A stretch of DNA of 64,000 nucleotides. Origin: Streptomyces cinnabarinus (GTDB lineage: Bacteria > Actinomycetota > Actinomycetes > Streptomycetales > Streptomycetaceae). Shown in pieces: positions 52,738 to 61,500 of this stretch (the first letter of the stretch is position 1; each line of letters begins with the position of its first letter). The notes below the pieces were generated by a model that saw only the letters and a list, made by a program, of their open reading frames with translations, searched no databases and had not been told where the DNA came from. The translations under genes and the position numbers were made by a program. The stretch covers positions 2,480,001 through 2,544,000 of the forward strand of contig NZ_CP114413.1 of the NCBI RefSeq assembly GCF_027270315.1, in the 5' to 3' direction.

Positions 52738-53924
52738 TTCAGGAAGTCCGGCACGTCCAGCTCCTCGGCCGCGCTGTCCGAGTAGGACCGGGACGGCGGG
52801 ACCGGCGGGGCGACCGGGAGGTCGGCGGCGGGCTCGGGAGCGGGCGCCGGCTCCTCCTTCGGCGTGACGCTGCCGAGCGAGCCGAAGGACGGGCGGCTCT
52901 CGGGCTGCCGTACCGGGGTCGGCTCCTCGCGCTTGGCCGAGGACGAGCCGAGGATGTTGTCCCGCTTGGCGGGCGGCTGGCCGCCGTCGAAGCCGGCCGC
53001 GATCACGGTGACCCGGACCTCGTCGCCGAGGGCGTCGTCGATCACCGCGCCGAAGATGATGTTGGCCTCGGGGTGCGCGGCCTCGCTGACCAGCTGGGCG
53101 GCCTCGTTGATCTCGAACAGGCCGAGGTCGGAGCCGCCGGAGATGGAGAGCAGGACACCGCGGGCGCCGTCGATGGACGCCTCCAGCAGCGGCGAGGAGA
53201 TCGCCATCTCGGCCGCGGCCACCGCGCGGTCGTCGCCGCGGGCCGAGCCGATGCCCATCAGGGCCGAGCCGGCCTCGGACATGACCGACTTGACGTCGGC
53301 GAAGTCGAGGTTGATCAGGCCGGGCGTGGTGATGAGGTCGGTGATGCCCTGGACACCGGAGAGCAGGACCTGGTCGGCCGACTTGAAGGCGTCGAGCACC
53401 GAGACCTGGCGGTCCGAGATGGACAGCAGCCGGTCGTTCGGGATGACGATGAGGGTGTCGACCTCTTCGCGCAGCTCGGCGATGCCGTCCTCGGCCTGGT
53501 TGGCGCGGCGCCGTCCCTCGAAGGTGAACGGGCGGGTGACCACACCGATGGTGAGGGCGCCCAGCGAGCGGGCGATGTTGGCCACGACCGGCGCGCCGCC
53601 GGTGCCGGTGCCGCCGCCTTCACCGGCCGTCACGAAGACCATGTCGGCCCCCTTGAGGACCTCCTCGATCTCCTCGCGGTGGTCCTCGGCGGCCTTGCGG
53701 CCGACGGCCGGGTTGGCTCCGGCGCCGAGTCCGCGGGTGAGTTCACGGCCGACGTCGAGCTTGACGTCGGCGTCGCTCATCAACAGCGCCTGTGCGTCCG
53801 TGTTGATGGCGATGAACTCGACACCCTTGAGACCGACCTCGATCATCCGGTTGATGGCATTGACACCACCGCCGCCGACACCGATGACTTTGATGACTGC
53901 GAGGTAGTTCTGCGGTGCTGCCAC
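52734..53924 (-). CDS. ftsZ: cell division protein FtsZ
   Basis: 396 aa tubulin homologue. GTP-binding loop VTAGEGGGTGTGGAP near residue 105, T7 catalytic loop LINLDFADVKSVM near residue 205, a variable linker (about 320-380; EPTPVRQPESRPSF and Pro/Ala-rich) and the C-terminal conserved peptide LDVPDFLK that binds SepF/FtsW-type partners. GTG start at 53924. Needed for sporulation septation but not for vegetative growth in Streptomyces. A 287-base regulatory region precedes it. Confidence 0.98.
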   Translation of the reverse strand: MAAPQNYLAVIKVIGVGGGGVNAINRMIEVGLKGVEFIAINTDAQALLMSDADVKLDVGRELTRGLGAGANPAVGRKAAEDHREEIEEVLKGADMVFVTAGEGGGTGTGGAPVVANIARSLGALTIGVVTRPFTFEGRRRANQAEDGIAELREEVDTLIVIPNDRLLSISDRQVSVLDAFKSADQVLLSGVQGITDLITTPGLINLDFADVKSVMSEAGSALMGIGSARGDDRAVAAAEMAISSPLLEASIDGARGVLLSISGGSDLGLFEINEAAQLVSEAAHPEANIIFGAVIDDALGDEVRVTVIAAGFDGGQPPAKRDNILGSSSAKREEPTPVRQPESRPSFGSLGSVTPKEEPAPAPEPAADLPVAPPVPPSRSYSDSAAEELDVPDFLK

Positions 53925-54211
53925 GTCGAAGGCCTCTCGCCTCGATTACGTGTCGCCGGACCTGCGAAGCTGTGCTGCCCCGTGATCCGGACGACTGATG
54001 CCGAATGGGCCGGTCCGTAGCGCCGACCCGAACCCTAACGCTGAAGTTTAGGGTTACCAGTGTGTCCGTTCCTTGAAGTCTTCTGAACAGGACACTAAGT
54101 CGACAAGTGGCGCCCGTTCAACGAACACGCCGAACCTCCCGTTTTTCTTTTCACCCTATGTGATCAGCCGTAGCAGTGCCCAACCAGGGTGCTGGCCTGC
54201 GCGGATGTGCG
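53925..54211 (-). promoter_or_regulatory. ftsZ promoter and operator region
   Basis: On the minus strand TTGAAC (54121-54116) and TAGTGT (54097-54092), 18 bases apart, make a candidate promoter. An 8-bp dyad AACCCTAA/TTAGGGTT with a 9-base spacer is at 54031-54055. GACAC, the core WhiA motif, occurs at 53950-53954 and 54062-54066 (minus) and 54091-54095 (plus). Streptomyces ftsZ is known to have several promoters; which box belongs to which I cannot assign. Confidence 0.55.
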
Positions 54212-55006
54212 TCAACTCCCCGCTGACGCGGGGGCGGTGGGAACGCTGACATCGAAGTGCCGCGCACCCGGGGAGGCTTTCATCAGGGCGCTGAGTGTGC
54301 GAGCCTTCGCCGCACCCTTCTCGGAGCTGCCCCAGTCGACGGTCCGGCCGTCGGCCAACTCCAGCGAGATCTCGTCGTAGGAACGGACCTTGACGGTCCG
54401 GGTGTCCCGCGCGACGGCGGCCGGAACGGCGCCGGCGACCCGGACCGCCTCGCGCACCAGCCGGTCCTCGCCGAAGCGGCGCAGGCTGGCGGCGGCGGAA
54501 TCGGACGAAGAGGGCGTCAATTCCAGTGCGGGAACGCCTTTTGGAGCTACAGAAACCGTGGCGAAACGGACACCTTCTCTGTCCACTTCGACGAAGTTCC
54601 CGCCCTTTCGCACAATCAGAACCGCGGTTCGCTCGGTCACTTTCAGCCCGATTTCATCGGGCCAGGAACGGCCCACGTCCACCACGTCAATTCGCGGTAG
54701 TTTCCGCTTCAGTCGTGCCTCGATGGCTTCGGTGTCGACCGAGACCAGCGGCGAGCCGACCGGTACGTCGGCGGCCTCGCGCACCTGCTCGGGGGTGAGC
54801 ACCCGGGTCCCGGACACCGTCACGCGCTCCAGGCGCAGCCAGTCGGAGCCGTACAACACCCAGACGCCGCCCGCCCCGAGGAGCACCAGCGCGACGGCGA
54901 GGATGATGATCATACGAAGCCGTGGTGGCCGCACCCGCCGGGCAGCGGGCGGGCCGGACGACTGCTGTTGACGTTCCCCGCGCTCGGCGGTCGTCGATCC
55001 GGCCAC
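54212..55006 (-). CDS. ftsQ: cell division protein FtsQ/DivIB
   Basis: 264 aa. Cytoplasmic basic N-terminus (residues 1-30), one membrane segment (MIIILAVALVLLGAGGVWVL near residue 40), POTRA domain (LRLERVTVSGTRVLTPEQVR near residue 60) and FtsQ domain (WPDEIGLKVTERTAVLIV, then the beta part). It links septal synthases to the divisome. Start GTG at 55006 with GGAGGG before it. Confidence 0.95.
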   Translation of the reverse strand: MAGSTTAERGERQQQSSGPPAARRVRPPRLRMIIILAVALVLLGAGGVWVLYGSDWLRLERVTVSGTRVLTPEQVREAADVPVGSPLVSVDTEAIEARLKRKLPRIDVVDVGRSWPDEIGLKVTERTAVLIVRKGGNFVEVDREGVRFATVSVAPKGVPALELTPSSSDSAAASLRRFGEDRLVREAVRVAGAVPAAVARDTRTVKVRSYDEISLELADGRTVDWGSSEKGAAKARTLSALMKASPGARHFDVSVPTAPASAGS

Positions 55007-55030
55007 GCTGCCTGCCCTCCGTCGTACGTC

Positions 55031-56122
55031 CTAGCGTCGGTGCGAGGCGATCGCCTCGTACACCATGCCGACGAGCAGCTCGTCGGCGTCCCGGCGGCCG
55101 AACTCGCTGGCGGCGCGGGACATCTCGTACAGCCGGTGCGGGTCGGCGAGCACGGGCAGGACGTTGTGCTGCACCCACTCGGGGGTGAGCTCCGCGTCGT
55201 CGACCAGCAGTCCGCCGCCCGCCTTGACCACCGGCTGGGCGTTCAGCCGCTGTTCGCCGTTGCCGATGGGCAGCGGGACGTAGGCGGCCGGGAGTCCGAC
55301 GGCGGAGAGTTCGGCGACGGTCATCGCGCCCGCGCGGCAGAGCATCATGTCGGCCGCGGCGTACGCGAGGTCCATCCGATCCAGGTAACTTACCGGGATG
55401 TACGGGGGCATTCCCGGCATCTGCTGCACGTGCGGCAGTTCGTTCTTCGGGCCGACCGCGTGCAGGATCTGGATCCCGGCCTGCTGGAGCCAGGGCGCGA
55501 CCTGCTGGACGACCTCGTTCAGCCGCCGGGCGCCCTGGGAGCCGCCGGAGACCAGCAGGGTCGGCAGGTTGGGGTCGAGGCCGAACATCGCGCGGGCCTC
55601 GGGACGCACCGCGGCCCGGTCCAGGGTGGCGATGGAGCGGCGCAGCGGGATGCCGATGTACCGGGCGTCCCGCAGCTTGCTGTCGGGGGTGGAGACGGCG
55701 ACCCGGGCCGCGTAGCGCGAGCCGATCTTGTTGGCGAGCCCGGGGCGGGCGTTGGCCTCGTGGATCACGATCGGCACACCGAGGCGCTTGGCGGCCAGAT
55801 AGCCGGGCAGCGCGACATAGCCGCCGAAGCCGACCACGGCGTCCGCCTTGGTGCGCTCCAGGATCTGCTCGGCGGCCTTGATCGTGCCGCGCAGCCGGCC
55901 CGGGACGGTGATCAGCTCAGGGGTCGGCTTGCGGGGCAGCGGGACGGCCGGGATCAGCGCCAGCTCGTAGCCGCGCTGCGGGACGAGCTGGGTCTCCAGG
56001 CCGCGCTCCGTGCCCAGGGCCGTGATCCCCACGGTCGGGTCCTGCCTGCGCAGGGCGTCCGCGAGGGCGAGCGCGGGCTCGATGTGGCCCGCGGTTCCTC
56101 CGCCGGCGAGTACGACATGCAC
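55031..56122 (-). CDS. murG: UDP-GlcNAc:lipid I GlcNAc transferase
   Basis: 363 aa GT-B enzyme that makes lipid II. N-terminal GGGTAGHIEPALALADALRR and the C-terminal UDP-GlcNAc site LLVSGGSQGARRLNE and CRAGAMTVAELSAVGLPA. It works at the inner membrane face with MraY. It lies 6 bases past ftsW; ftsQ follows at a gap of 24 bases. Confidence 0.97.
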   Translation of the reverse strand: MHVVLAGGGTAGHIEPALALADALRRQDPTVGITALGTERGLETQLVPQRGYELALIPAVPLPRKPTPELITVPGRLRGTIKAAEQILERTKADAVVGFGGYVALPGYLAAKRLGVPIVIHEANARPGLANKIGSRYAARVAVSTPDSKLRDARYIGIPLRRSIATLDRAAVRPEARAMFGLDPNLPTLLVSGGSQGARRLNEVVQQVAPWLQQAGIQILHAVGPKNELPHVQQMPGMPPYIPVSYLDRMDLAYAAADMMLCRAGAMTVAELSAVGLPAAYVPLPIGNGEQRLNAQPVVKAGGGLLVDDAELTPEWVQHNVLPVLADPHRLYEMSRAASEFGRRDADELLVGMVYEAIASHRR

Positions 56123-56128
56123 CGAAAT

Positions 56129-57490
56129 TCACCGCTCTCCGGACGAACGCGCCACCGAGGCGCGCCGTCGCATCGTGTTCCATCTCCGGGGCTCCCTGGT
56201 CGCAGCAGAGCCCCGCGCACCCCGCTTTCTACCAAAGCGGGGTTGCCGCATCGAAAGCGCCGCCCGCGCAGCGGGCTCATCGCGCGCGAAGGCGATCAGC
56301 AGCCCGATGGCGAACATGGTCGGCAGCAGGGCGGACCCTCCGTAGGAGAACAGCGGGAGGGGGACACCGGCGATCGGCAGCAGACCGAGCACCGCACCGA
56401 TGTTGATCACCGCCTGCGCGGTGATCCAGGTGGTCACACCTCCCGCGGCGTACCTCACGAAGGGGTCCTCCGTGCGTCCGGCCACGCGGATACCCGCATA
56501 GCCTAGAGCCGCGAAGAGGGCGAGCACCGACAGCGTCCCCGCCAGGCCCAGTTCCTCACCGGTGACGGCGAAAATGAAGTCGGTGTGGGCTTCAGGCAGT
56601 TGTCCCCATTTCTCCACACTCGCTCCGAGCCCGGAGCCGAAGATCCCGCCGGACGCGAGCGCGTAGATGCCGTGCACCGCCTGCCAGCAGCTGTCCCCGG
56701 GACCGGGGTCGGTGGCGCCGATGCACTGGAGGCGGGCCATCCGGTTCGGGCTGGTCCTGATGAGGAGCAGGCCGATCAGGCCGGCGATCGACAGGACCCC
56801 CACGAACAGCCGGGTCGGCGCACCCGCCAGCCAGAGCAGCCCGAACAGGATCGCGGTGAGGATGATCGCCGTACCCATGTCGCCGCCGAGCATGATCAGT
56901 CCGAGCAGCATGAAGGCGACCGGGACCAGCGGCACCAGCATGTGCTTCCACTGGGTCAGCAGCTTCTTGTCCTGCTTGCGGGCGAGCAGGTCCGCGCCCC
57001 ACAGGACGAGCGCGAGCTTGCCGAACTCGCTGGGCTGGAGCAGGAAGGGGCCGCCGACGGAGATCCAGTTCTGGTTGCCGTTGACCGAGACCCCTATCCC
57101 CGGCACCTGCACCAGCGCCATCAGGAAGACCGCGCCCGCGATGATCGGATAGGCCAGTGCCCGGTGCAGTTTGACCGGCATCCGGGAGGCGGCGAACAGC
57201 AGTCCGGCGCCGATCAGCGCGGCCAGGGACTGCTTGCGGAAGAAGTACGACCCCGGCAGCGACATCTGCAGCGCCTTGATCTGGGAGGCCGAGTAGACCA
57301 TCACCAGACCCAGCACGGTGATCAGCAGACTGCCGCCGAGGATCAGGTAGTAGGCGGTCAGCGGCCGGTCCCAGGCCTTCTTGGCGCGGAGGTAGAGCTG
57401 CCGGAAGGGGTTCTCGCGCGGGCGCCGGGGGGCGGCGGGACGTCGGGCGGCTCGCTGGACCGGAGGGCGGCCCGTACGGCTACTGGACAT
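56129..57490 (-). CDS. ftsW: SEDS family septal glycosyltransferase FtsW
   Basis: 453 aa with about ten membrane segments. SEDS motifs: VNGNQNWISVGGPFLLQPSE, EAHTDFIFAVTGEELGL, INIGAVLGLLPIAGVPLPLF and the Arg-rich basic N- and C-terminal tails. It polymerises lipid II with the transpeptidase FtsI. ATG at 57490 is preceded by GAGGAGCCGGTG; GTG at 57493 is adjacent. Confidence 0.95.
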   Translation of the reverse strand: MSSSRTGRPPVQRAARRPAAPRRPRENPFRQLYLRAKKAWDRPLTAYYLILGGSLLITVLGLVMVYSASQIKALQMSLPGSYFFRKQSLAALIGAGLLFAASRMPVKLHRALAYPIIAGAVFLMALVQVPGIGVSVNGNQNWISVGGPFLLQPSEFGKLALVLWGADLLARKQDKKLLTQWKHMLVPLVPVAFMLLGLIMLGGDMGTAIILTAILFGLLWLAGAPTRLFVGVLSIAGLIGLLLIRTSPNRMARLQCIGATDPGPGDSCWQAVHGIYALASGGIFGSGLGASVEKWGQLPEAHTDFIFAVTGEELGLAGTLSVLALFAALGYAGIRVAGRTEDPFVRYAAGGVTTWITAQAVINIGAVLGLLPIAGVPLPLFSYGGSALLPTMFAIGLLIAFARDEPAARAALSMRQPRFGRKRGARGSAATREPRRWNTMRRRASVARSSGER

Positions 57491-57589
57491 CACCGGCTCC
57501 TCGCACCCGACCGCCGAACCCGAGCCACATCCGAGTCACCCCGTCCCTCCAAAGGGCCCCGAAGCACCCCAGATGGCCGGGACCCGCCG

Positions 57590-59014
57590 TCAGGCGTCGG
57601 TCCCGAGTTCGCGGACCGCTTCCGCGAACGCGTCGCCGCGCTTGTTGTAGTTGGCGAACATGTCCATCGAGGCGCAGGCCGGAGCCAGCAGCACCGTGTC
57701 TCCCGCGCCGGCCAGCCGCTGGGCCTCCTGGACCGCCGCGAGCATCGCCCCAGTGTCGGTCCGGTCGAGGTCGACGACGGGCACTTCCGGGGCGTGTCGC
57801 GCGAGCGCTTCGCGGATCAGCGCCCGGTCGGCACCGATCAGGACGACCCCGCGAAGTCGCTCGGCCGACTTGGTGACCAGCTCGTCGAAGGTGGCGCCCT
57901 TCGCCAGTCCGCCCGCGATCCACACGATGGACTCGTACGCCGCCAACGAGGCTTCCGCCGCGTGGGTGTTGGTGGCCTTGGAGTCGTCGATGTAGGCGAC
58001 TCCGTCCACGTCCGCCACGTGCGCGATGCGATGGGCGTCCGGGGTGAAGTCCCGCAGCCCGTCCCGTACGGCCCTGGCGGGCACCCCGAAGGCGCGCGCG
58101 AGGGCCGCCGCGGCAAGGGCGTTGGCGATGTTGTGCGGGGCCGGCGGGTTGACGTCGGAGACCTCGGCAAGCTCCTGGGCGTTCTTCTGCCGGTTCTCCA
58201 CGAAGGCGCGGTCGACCAGGATGCCCTCGACGACGCCGAGTTGGGACGGGCCCGGGGTGCCGAGGGTGAAGCCGATGGCCCGGCAGCCCTCCTCGACGTC
58301 CGCCGCGCGCACCAGGTCCTCGGTCGCCTTGTCGGCGGCGTTGTAGACACAGGCGACGCGATTGCCCTCGTAGATACGGCCCTTGTCGGCGGCGTACGCC
58401 TCCATCGAGCCGTGCCAGTCGAGGTGGTCGGGGGCGAGGTTCAGCACGGCCGCGGAGTGGGCGCGCAGCGAGGGCGCCCAGTGCAGCTGGTAGCTGGAGA
58501 GTTCGACCGCCAGGACGTCGTACTCCTCGTCCCCGAGGACCGCGTCCAGCAGGGAGACGCCGATGTTGCCGACCGCCGCCGTGCGCAGGCCCGCCGCCTT
58601 GAGGATGGCGGCGAGCATCTGGACCGTGGTGGTCTTGCCGTTGGTGCCGGTGACGGCGAGCCAGGGCGCCGCGTCCGGCCCGCGCAGGCGCCAGGCCAGT
58701 TCGACATCGCCCCAGATCTCCAGGCCGGCCGCGCGGGCCGCCTCGAACAGCGGCTTGTCCGGCTTCCAGCCGGGCGCGGTGACGATCAGTTCGGTGCCCT
58801 CGGGCAGGGTGGCGCCGTCGCCGAGGCGGACGGTGACGCCCAGTGCCTCCAGCTCCGCGGCCTGTGCACGCGCGCGTGCGTCGTCGCCGTCGTTGACGAC
58901 CGTGACGATCGCCCCGCGCGCGTGGAGCACCTTCGCCGCCGGGATGCCGGAGACGCCGAGCCCGGCGACGGTGACGTGCTTGCCCTGCCAGTGGAGAGGC
59001 TCCGAGGAGGTCAC
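57590..59014 (-). CDS. murD: UDP-MurNAc-L-Ala:D-Glu ligase
   Basis: 474 aa Mur ligase. N-terminal UDP-binding HVTVAGLGVSGIPAAKVL, ATP loop AVTGTNGKTTTVQM near residue 115, and the C-terminal DSKATNTHAAEASL and LLAPACASMDMFANYNKRGD. GTG at 59014 makes a GTGA overlap with the mraY stop; GTG at 59029 is an alternative start. Confidence 0.96.
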   Translation of the reverse strand: MTSSEPLHWQGKHVTVAGLGVSGIPAAKVLHARGAIVTVVNDGDDARARAQAAELEALGVTVRLGDGATLPEGTELIVTAPGWKPDKPLFEAARAAGLEIWGDVELAWRLRGPDAAPWLAVTGTNGKTTTVQMLAAILKAAGLRTAAVGNIGVSLLDAVLGDEEYDVLAVELSSYQLHWAPSLRAHSAAVLNLAPDHLDWHGSMEAYAADKGRIYEGNRVACVYNAADKATEDLVRAADVEEGCRAIGFTLGTPGPSQLGVVEGILVDRAFVENRQKNAQELAEVSDVNPPAPHNIANALAAAALARAFGVPARAVRDGLRDFTPDAHRIAHVADVDGVAYIDDSKATNTHAAEASLAAYESIVWIAGGLAKGATFDELVTKSAERLRGVVLIGADRALIREALARHAPEVPVVDLDRTDTGAMLAAVQEAQRLAGAGDTVLLAPACASMDMFANYNKRGDAFAEAVRELGTDA

Positions 59015-60084
59015 TTTTCCGCTGCCCACCCTGCGTAGAAGAGACCCAGGCCGACGATCACGCAGATGCCCTGGATGATCCAGAAACGGACCACCACGAG
59101 CACTTCGGACCAGCCCTTGAGTTCGAAGTGGTGCTGGAGCGGCGCCATCCGGAAGACGCGCTTTCCGGTGAGCCGGAAGGAGCCGACCTGGATGACCACC
59201 GACATGGTGATCAGCACGAACAGACCGCCCATGACGGCCACCAGCAGCTCCGTGCGGGAGCAGATGGCCAGACCCGTCAGGACACCGCCGAGAGCGAGCG
59301 AACCGGTGTCACCCATGAAGATCTTGGCCGGCGACGTGTTCCACCACAGGAAGCCGAGGCAGGCGCCCATCAGCGCGGCGGAGATGACGGCGAGATCCAG
59401 CGGATCGCGCACTTCGTAACAGGCGTTGGGGCTGGGCAGGATCTGCGCGTTGGCGCAGGACTCCTGGAACTGCCAGACGCCGATGAAGGTGTAGGCGCCG
59501 AAGACGAGCACGGAGGCGCCGGTGGCCAGACCGTCCAGGCCGTCCGTCAGGTTCACGCCGTTCGACATCGCGAGGATCATGAACAGCGCCCAGATGACGA
59601 ACAGCACCGGTCCGATCGTCCAGCCGAAGTCGGTGATGAACGACAGCTTCGTGGAGGCCGGGGTGTTGCCGCGGGCGTCCTCGAACTGCAGCGCGAGGAC
59701 CGCGAAGGAGACACCGACGAGCAGCTGTCCGGCCATCTTCGCCTTGGCCCGCAGACCCAGCGAACGCCGCTTGACGATCTTGATGTAGTCGTCGAGGAAG
59801 CCGACCAGACCCATGCCGACCATCAGGCCGAGCACCAGCACACCGGAGTAGGTCGGCGGCTTGCCCGTGATGAGCTTCGACAGGAAGTAGGCGGCGACCG
59901 TCGCCAGGATGAAGGCGATACCGCCCATCGTCGGCGTACCGCGCTTGCTCGCGTGCTCACGCGGGCCGTCGTCCCGGATGTACTGGCCGTAGCCCTTGCG
60001 GGCGAGCAGCTTGATCAGCAGCGGGGTGCCGATCAGCGTGAGGAAGAGGCCAATGACTCCCGCGAACAGGATCTGGTTCATCAT
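59011..60084 (-). CDS. mraY: phospho-MurNAc-pentapeptide translocase
   Basis: 357 aa with ten membrane segments. Makes lipid I. Motifs: GTPTMGGIAFILAT, NLTDGLDGLATGASV (Mg-binding Asp) and the C-terminal HHFELKGWSE. ATG at 60084 overlaps the murF stop (ATGA). Coupled on both sides. Confidence 0.97.
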   Translation of the reverse strand: MMNQILFAGVIGLFLTLIGTPLLIKLLARKGYGQYIRDDGPREHASKRGTPTMGGIAFILATVAAYFLSKLITGKPPTYSGVLVLGLMVGMGLVGFLDDYIKIVKRRSLGLRAKAKMAGQLLVGVSFAVLALQFEDARGNTPASTKLSFITDFGWTIGPVLFVIWALFMILAMSNGVNLTDGLDGLATGASVLVFGAYTFIGVWQFQESCANAQILPSPNACYEVRDPLDLAVISAALMGACLGFLWWNTSPAKIFMGDTGSLALGGVLTGLAICSRTELLVAVMGGLFVLITMSVVIQVGSFRLTGKRVFRMAPLQHHFELKGWSEVLVVVRFWIIQGICVIVGLGLFYAGWAAEK

Positions 60085-61496
60085 CGGGCGGCAACCTCAC
60101 CCTCGGCACCGGTCTCGACGAGCGCCTGCGCCACGCTCTCGAGGCCGACCGAACGGGACGCCTTCACGAGTACGACATCCCCCGGGCGCAACTCGCTGCG
60201 CAACAGGTCGACCGCCGCCTGTGCGTCGGACACGTGCACCGACTCCTCACCCCACGAACCCTCGTTATATGCGCCCAGTTGCAGCCAGGACGCTTCCCTG
60301 CCCCCGACCGCGACGAGCTTGCCGACATTGAGCCGGACGGCGAGCCGTCCGACCGCGTCGTGCTCGGCGAGCGCCTCGTCCCCGAGCTCGGCCATCTTGC
60401 CGAGCACCGCCCACGTACGACGTCCCTTGCCCATCGCCGCGAGCGCGCGCAGGGCGGCTCGCATGGACTCGGGGTTCGCGTTGTAGGCGTCGTTGACGAC
60501 CGTCACGCCGTCCGGGCGCTCGGTGACCTCCATCCGCCAGCGGGAGAGGGTGCCCGCCTCGGAGAGCGCGGTGGCGATCTCTTCCGCGGACATGCCCAGC
60601 TCGTGGGCGACGGCGGCCGCGGCGAGCGCGTTCGACACGTGGTGCTCACCGTACAGGCGCATGGTCACTTCGCTTGCACCGGAGGGTGTGTGAAGCATGA
60701 AGGAAGGCTGTCCGCTGTCCGTGAGTCGCACGTTCTCGGCGCGTACGTCCGCTTCGCCGGACTCTCCGAAAAGGAGCACCTTCGCCTTCGTACGGGAGGC
60801 CATGGCCCGGACCAGGGGGTCGTCCGCGTTGAGGATCGCGGTGCCGCCGTCCCCCGCCGACGGGAGCGCTTCCACGAGTTCGCCCTTGGCCTCGGCGATC
60901 TGCTCGCGGCCGCCGAACTCGCCGATGTGGGCGGTGCCGACGTTGAGGACCAGGCCGATCCTGGGCGGGGTGAGTTCGGTGAGGTAGCGGATGTGGCCGA
61001 TACCGCGGGCGCCCATCTCCAGGACGAGGAACTTCGTCTCCCCGGTGGCGCTGAGCGCGGTGAGCGGCAGCCCGATCTCGTTGTTCAGCGAGCCGGGCGT
61101 GAACACGGTCGGCGCCTTGCGCTGAAGCACCTGGGCGATCAGGTCCTTGGTGCTGGTCTTGCCCGCGGAGCCGGTGAGGGCGACGAGAGTGGTGCCGAGT
61201 TCGGCGACGACGTGCCGGGCGAGGGCGCCGAGGGCCCGCTGGACGTCGTCCACGACGATCGCGGGCACGCCGACGGGCCGCGAGGCGAGCACGGCCGCCG
61301 CGCCCGACTCGACGACAGCGGCCGCGAAGTCGTGGCCGTCGACGCGCTCGCCGACGAAGGCGACGAAGAGGCTGCCGGGCCCCGCCTCACGGGAGTCCCG
61401 GACGACCGGTCCGGTGACCCGTACCGACGGATCCGGTATGTCGTACGTCTGCCCGCCGACGACTTCTGCGATCTCGGCGAGAGAGAGGGCGATCAC
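60081..61496 (-). CDS. murF: UDP-MurNAc-tripeptide:D-Ala-D-Ala ligase
   Basis: 471 aa. ATP loop ALTGSAGKTSTKDLIAQVLQ near residue 110, NVGTAHIGEFGGREQIAEAK, and VVNDAYNANPESMRAAL near residue 330. The chosen start is GTG at 61496 (IALSLAEIAEVVGG) behind CAGGGATGAACTT, 4 bases past the murE stop; the frame is open upstream inside murE. Confidence 0.96.
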   Translation of the reverse strand: MIALSLAEIAEVVGGQTYDIPDPSVRVTGPVVRDSREAGPGSLFVAFVGERVDGHDFAAAVVESGAAAVLASRPVGVPAIVVDDVQRALGALARHVVAELGTTLVALTGSAGKTSTKDLIAQVLQRKAPTVFTPGSLNNEIGLPLTALSATGETKFLVLEMGARGIGHIRYLTELTPPRIGLVLNVGTAHIGEFGGREQIAEAKGELVEALPSAGDGGTAILNADDPLVRAMASRTKAKVLLFGESGEADVRAENVRLTDSGQPSFMLHTPSGASEVTMRLYGEHHVSNALAAAAVAHELGMSAEEIATALSEAGTLSRWRMEVTERPDGVTVVNDAYNANPESMRAALRALAAMGKGRRTWAVLGKMAELGDEALAEHDAVGRLAVRLNVGKLVAVGGREASWLQLGAYNEGSWGEESVHVSDAQAAVDLLRSELRPGDVVLVKASRSVGLESVAQALVETGAEGEVAAR

Positions 61497-61500
61497 AAGT

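Noticed and set aside
54031..54055. AACCCTAA/TTAGGGTT as telomere-type repeat
   Set aside because: Only one inverted pair in a promoter region; Streptomyces telomeres are different and lie at chromosome ends.
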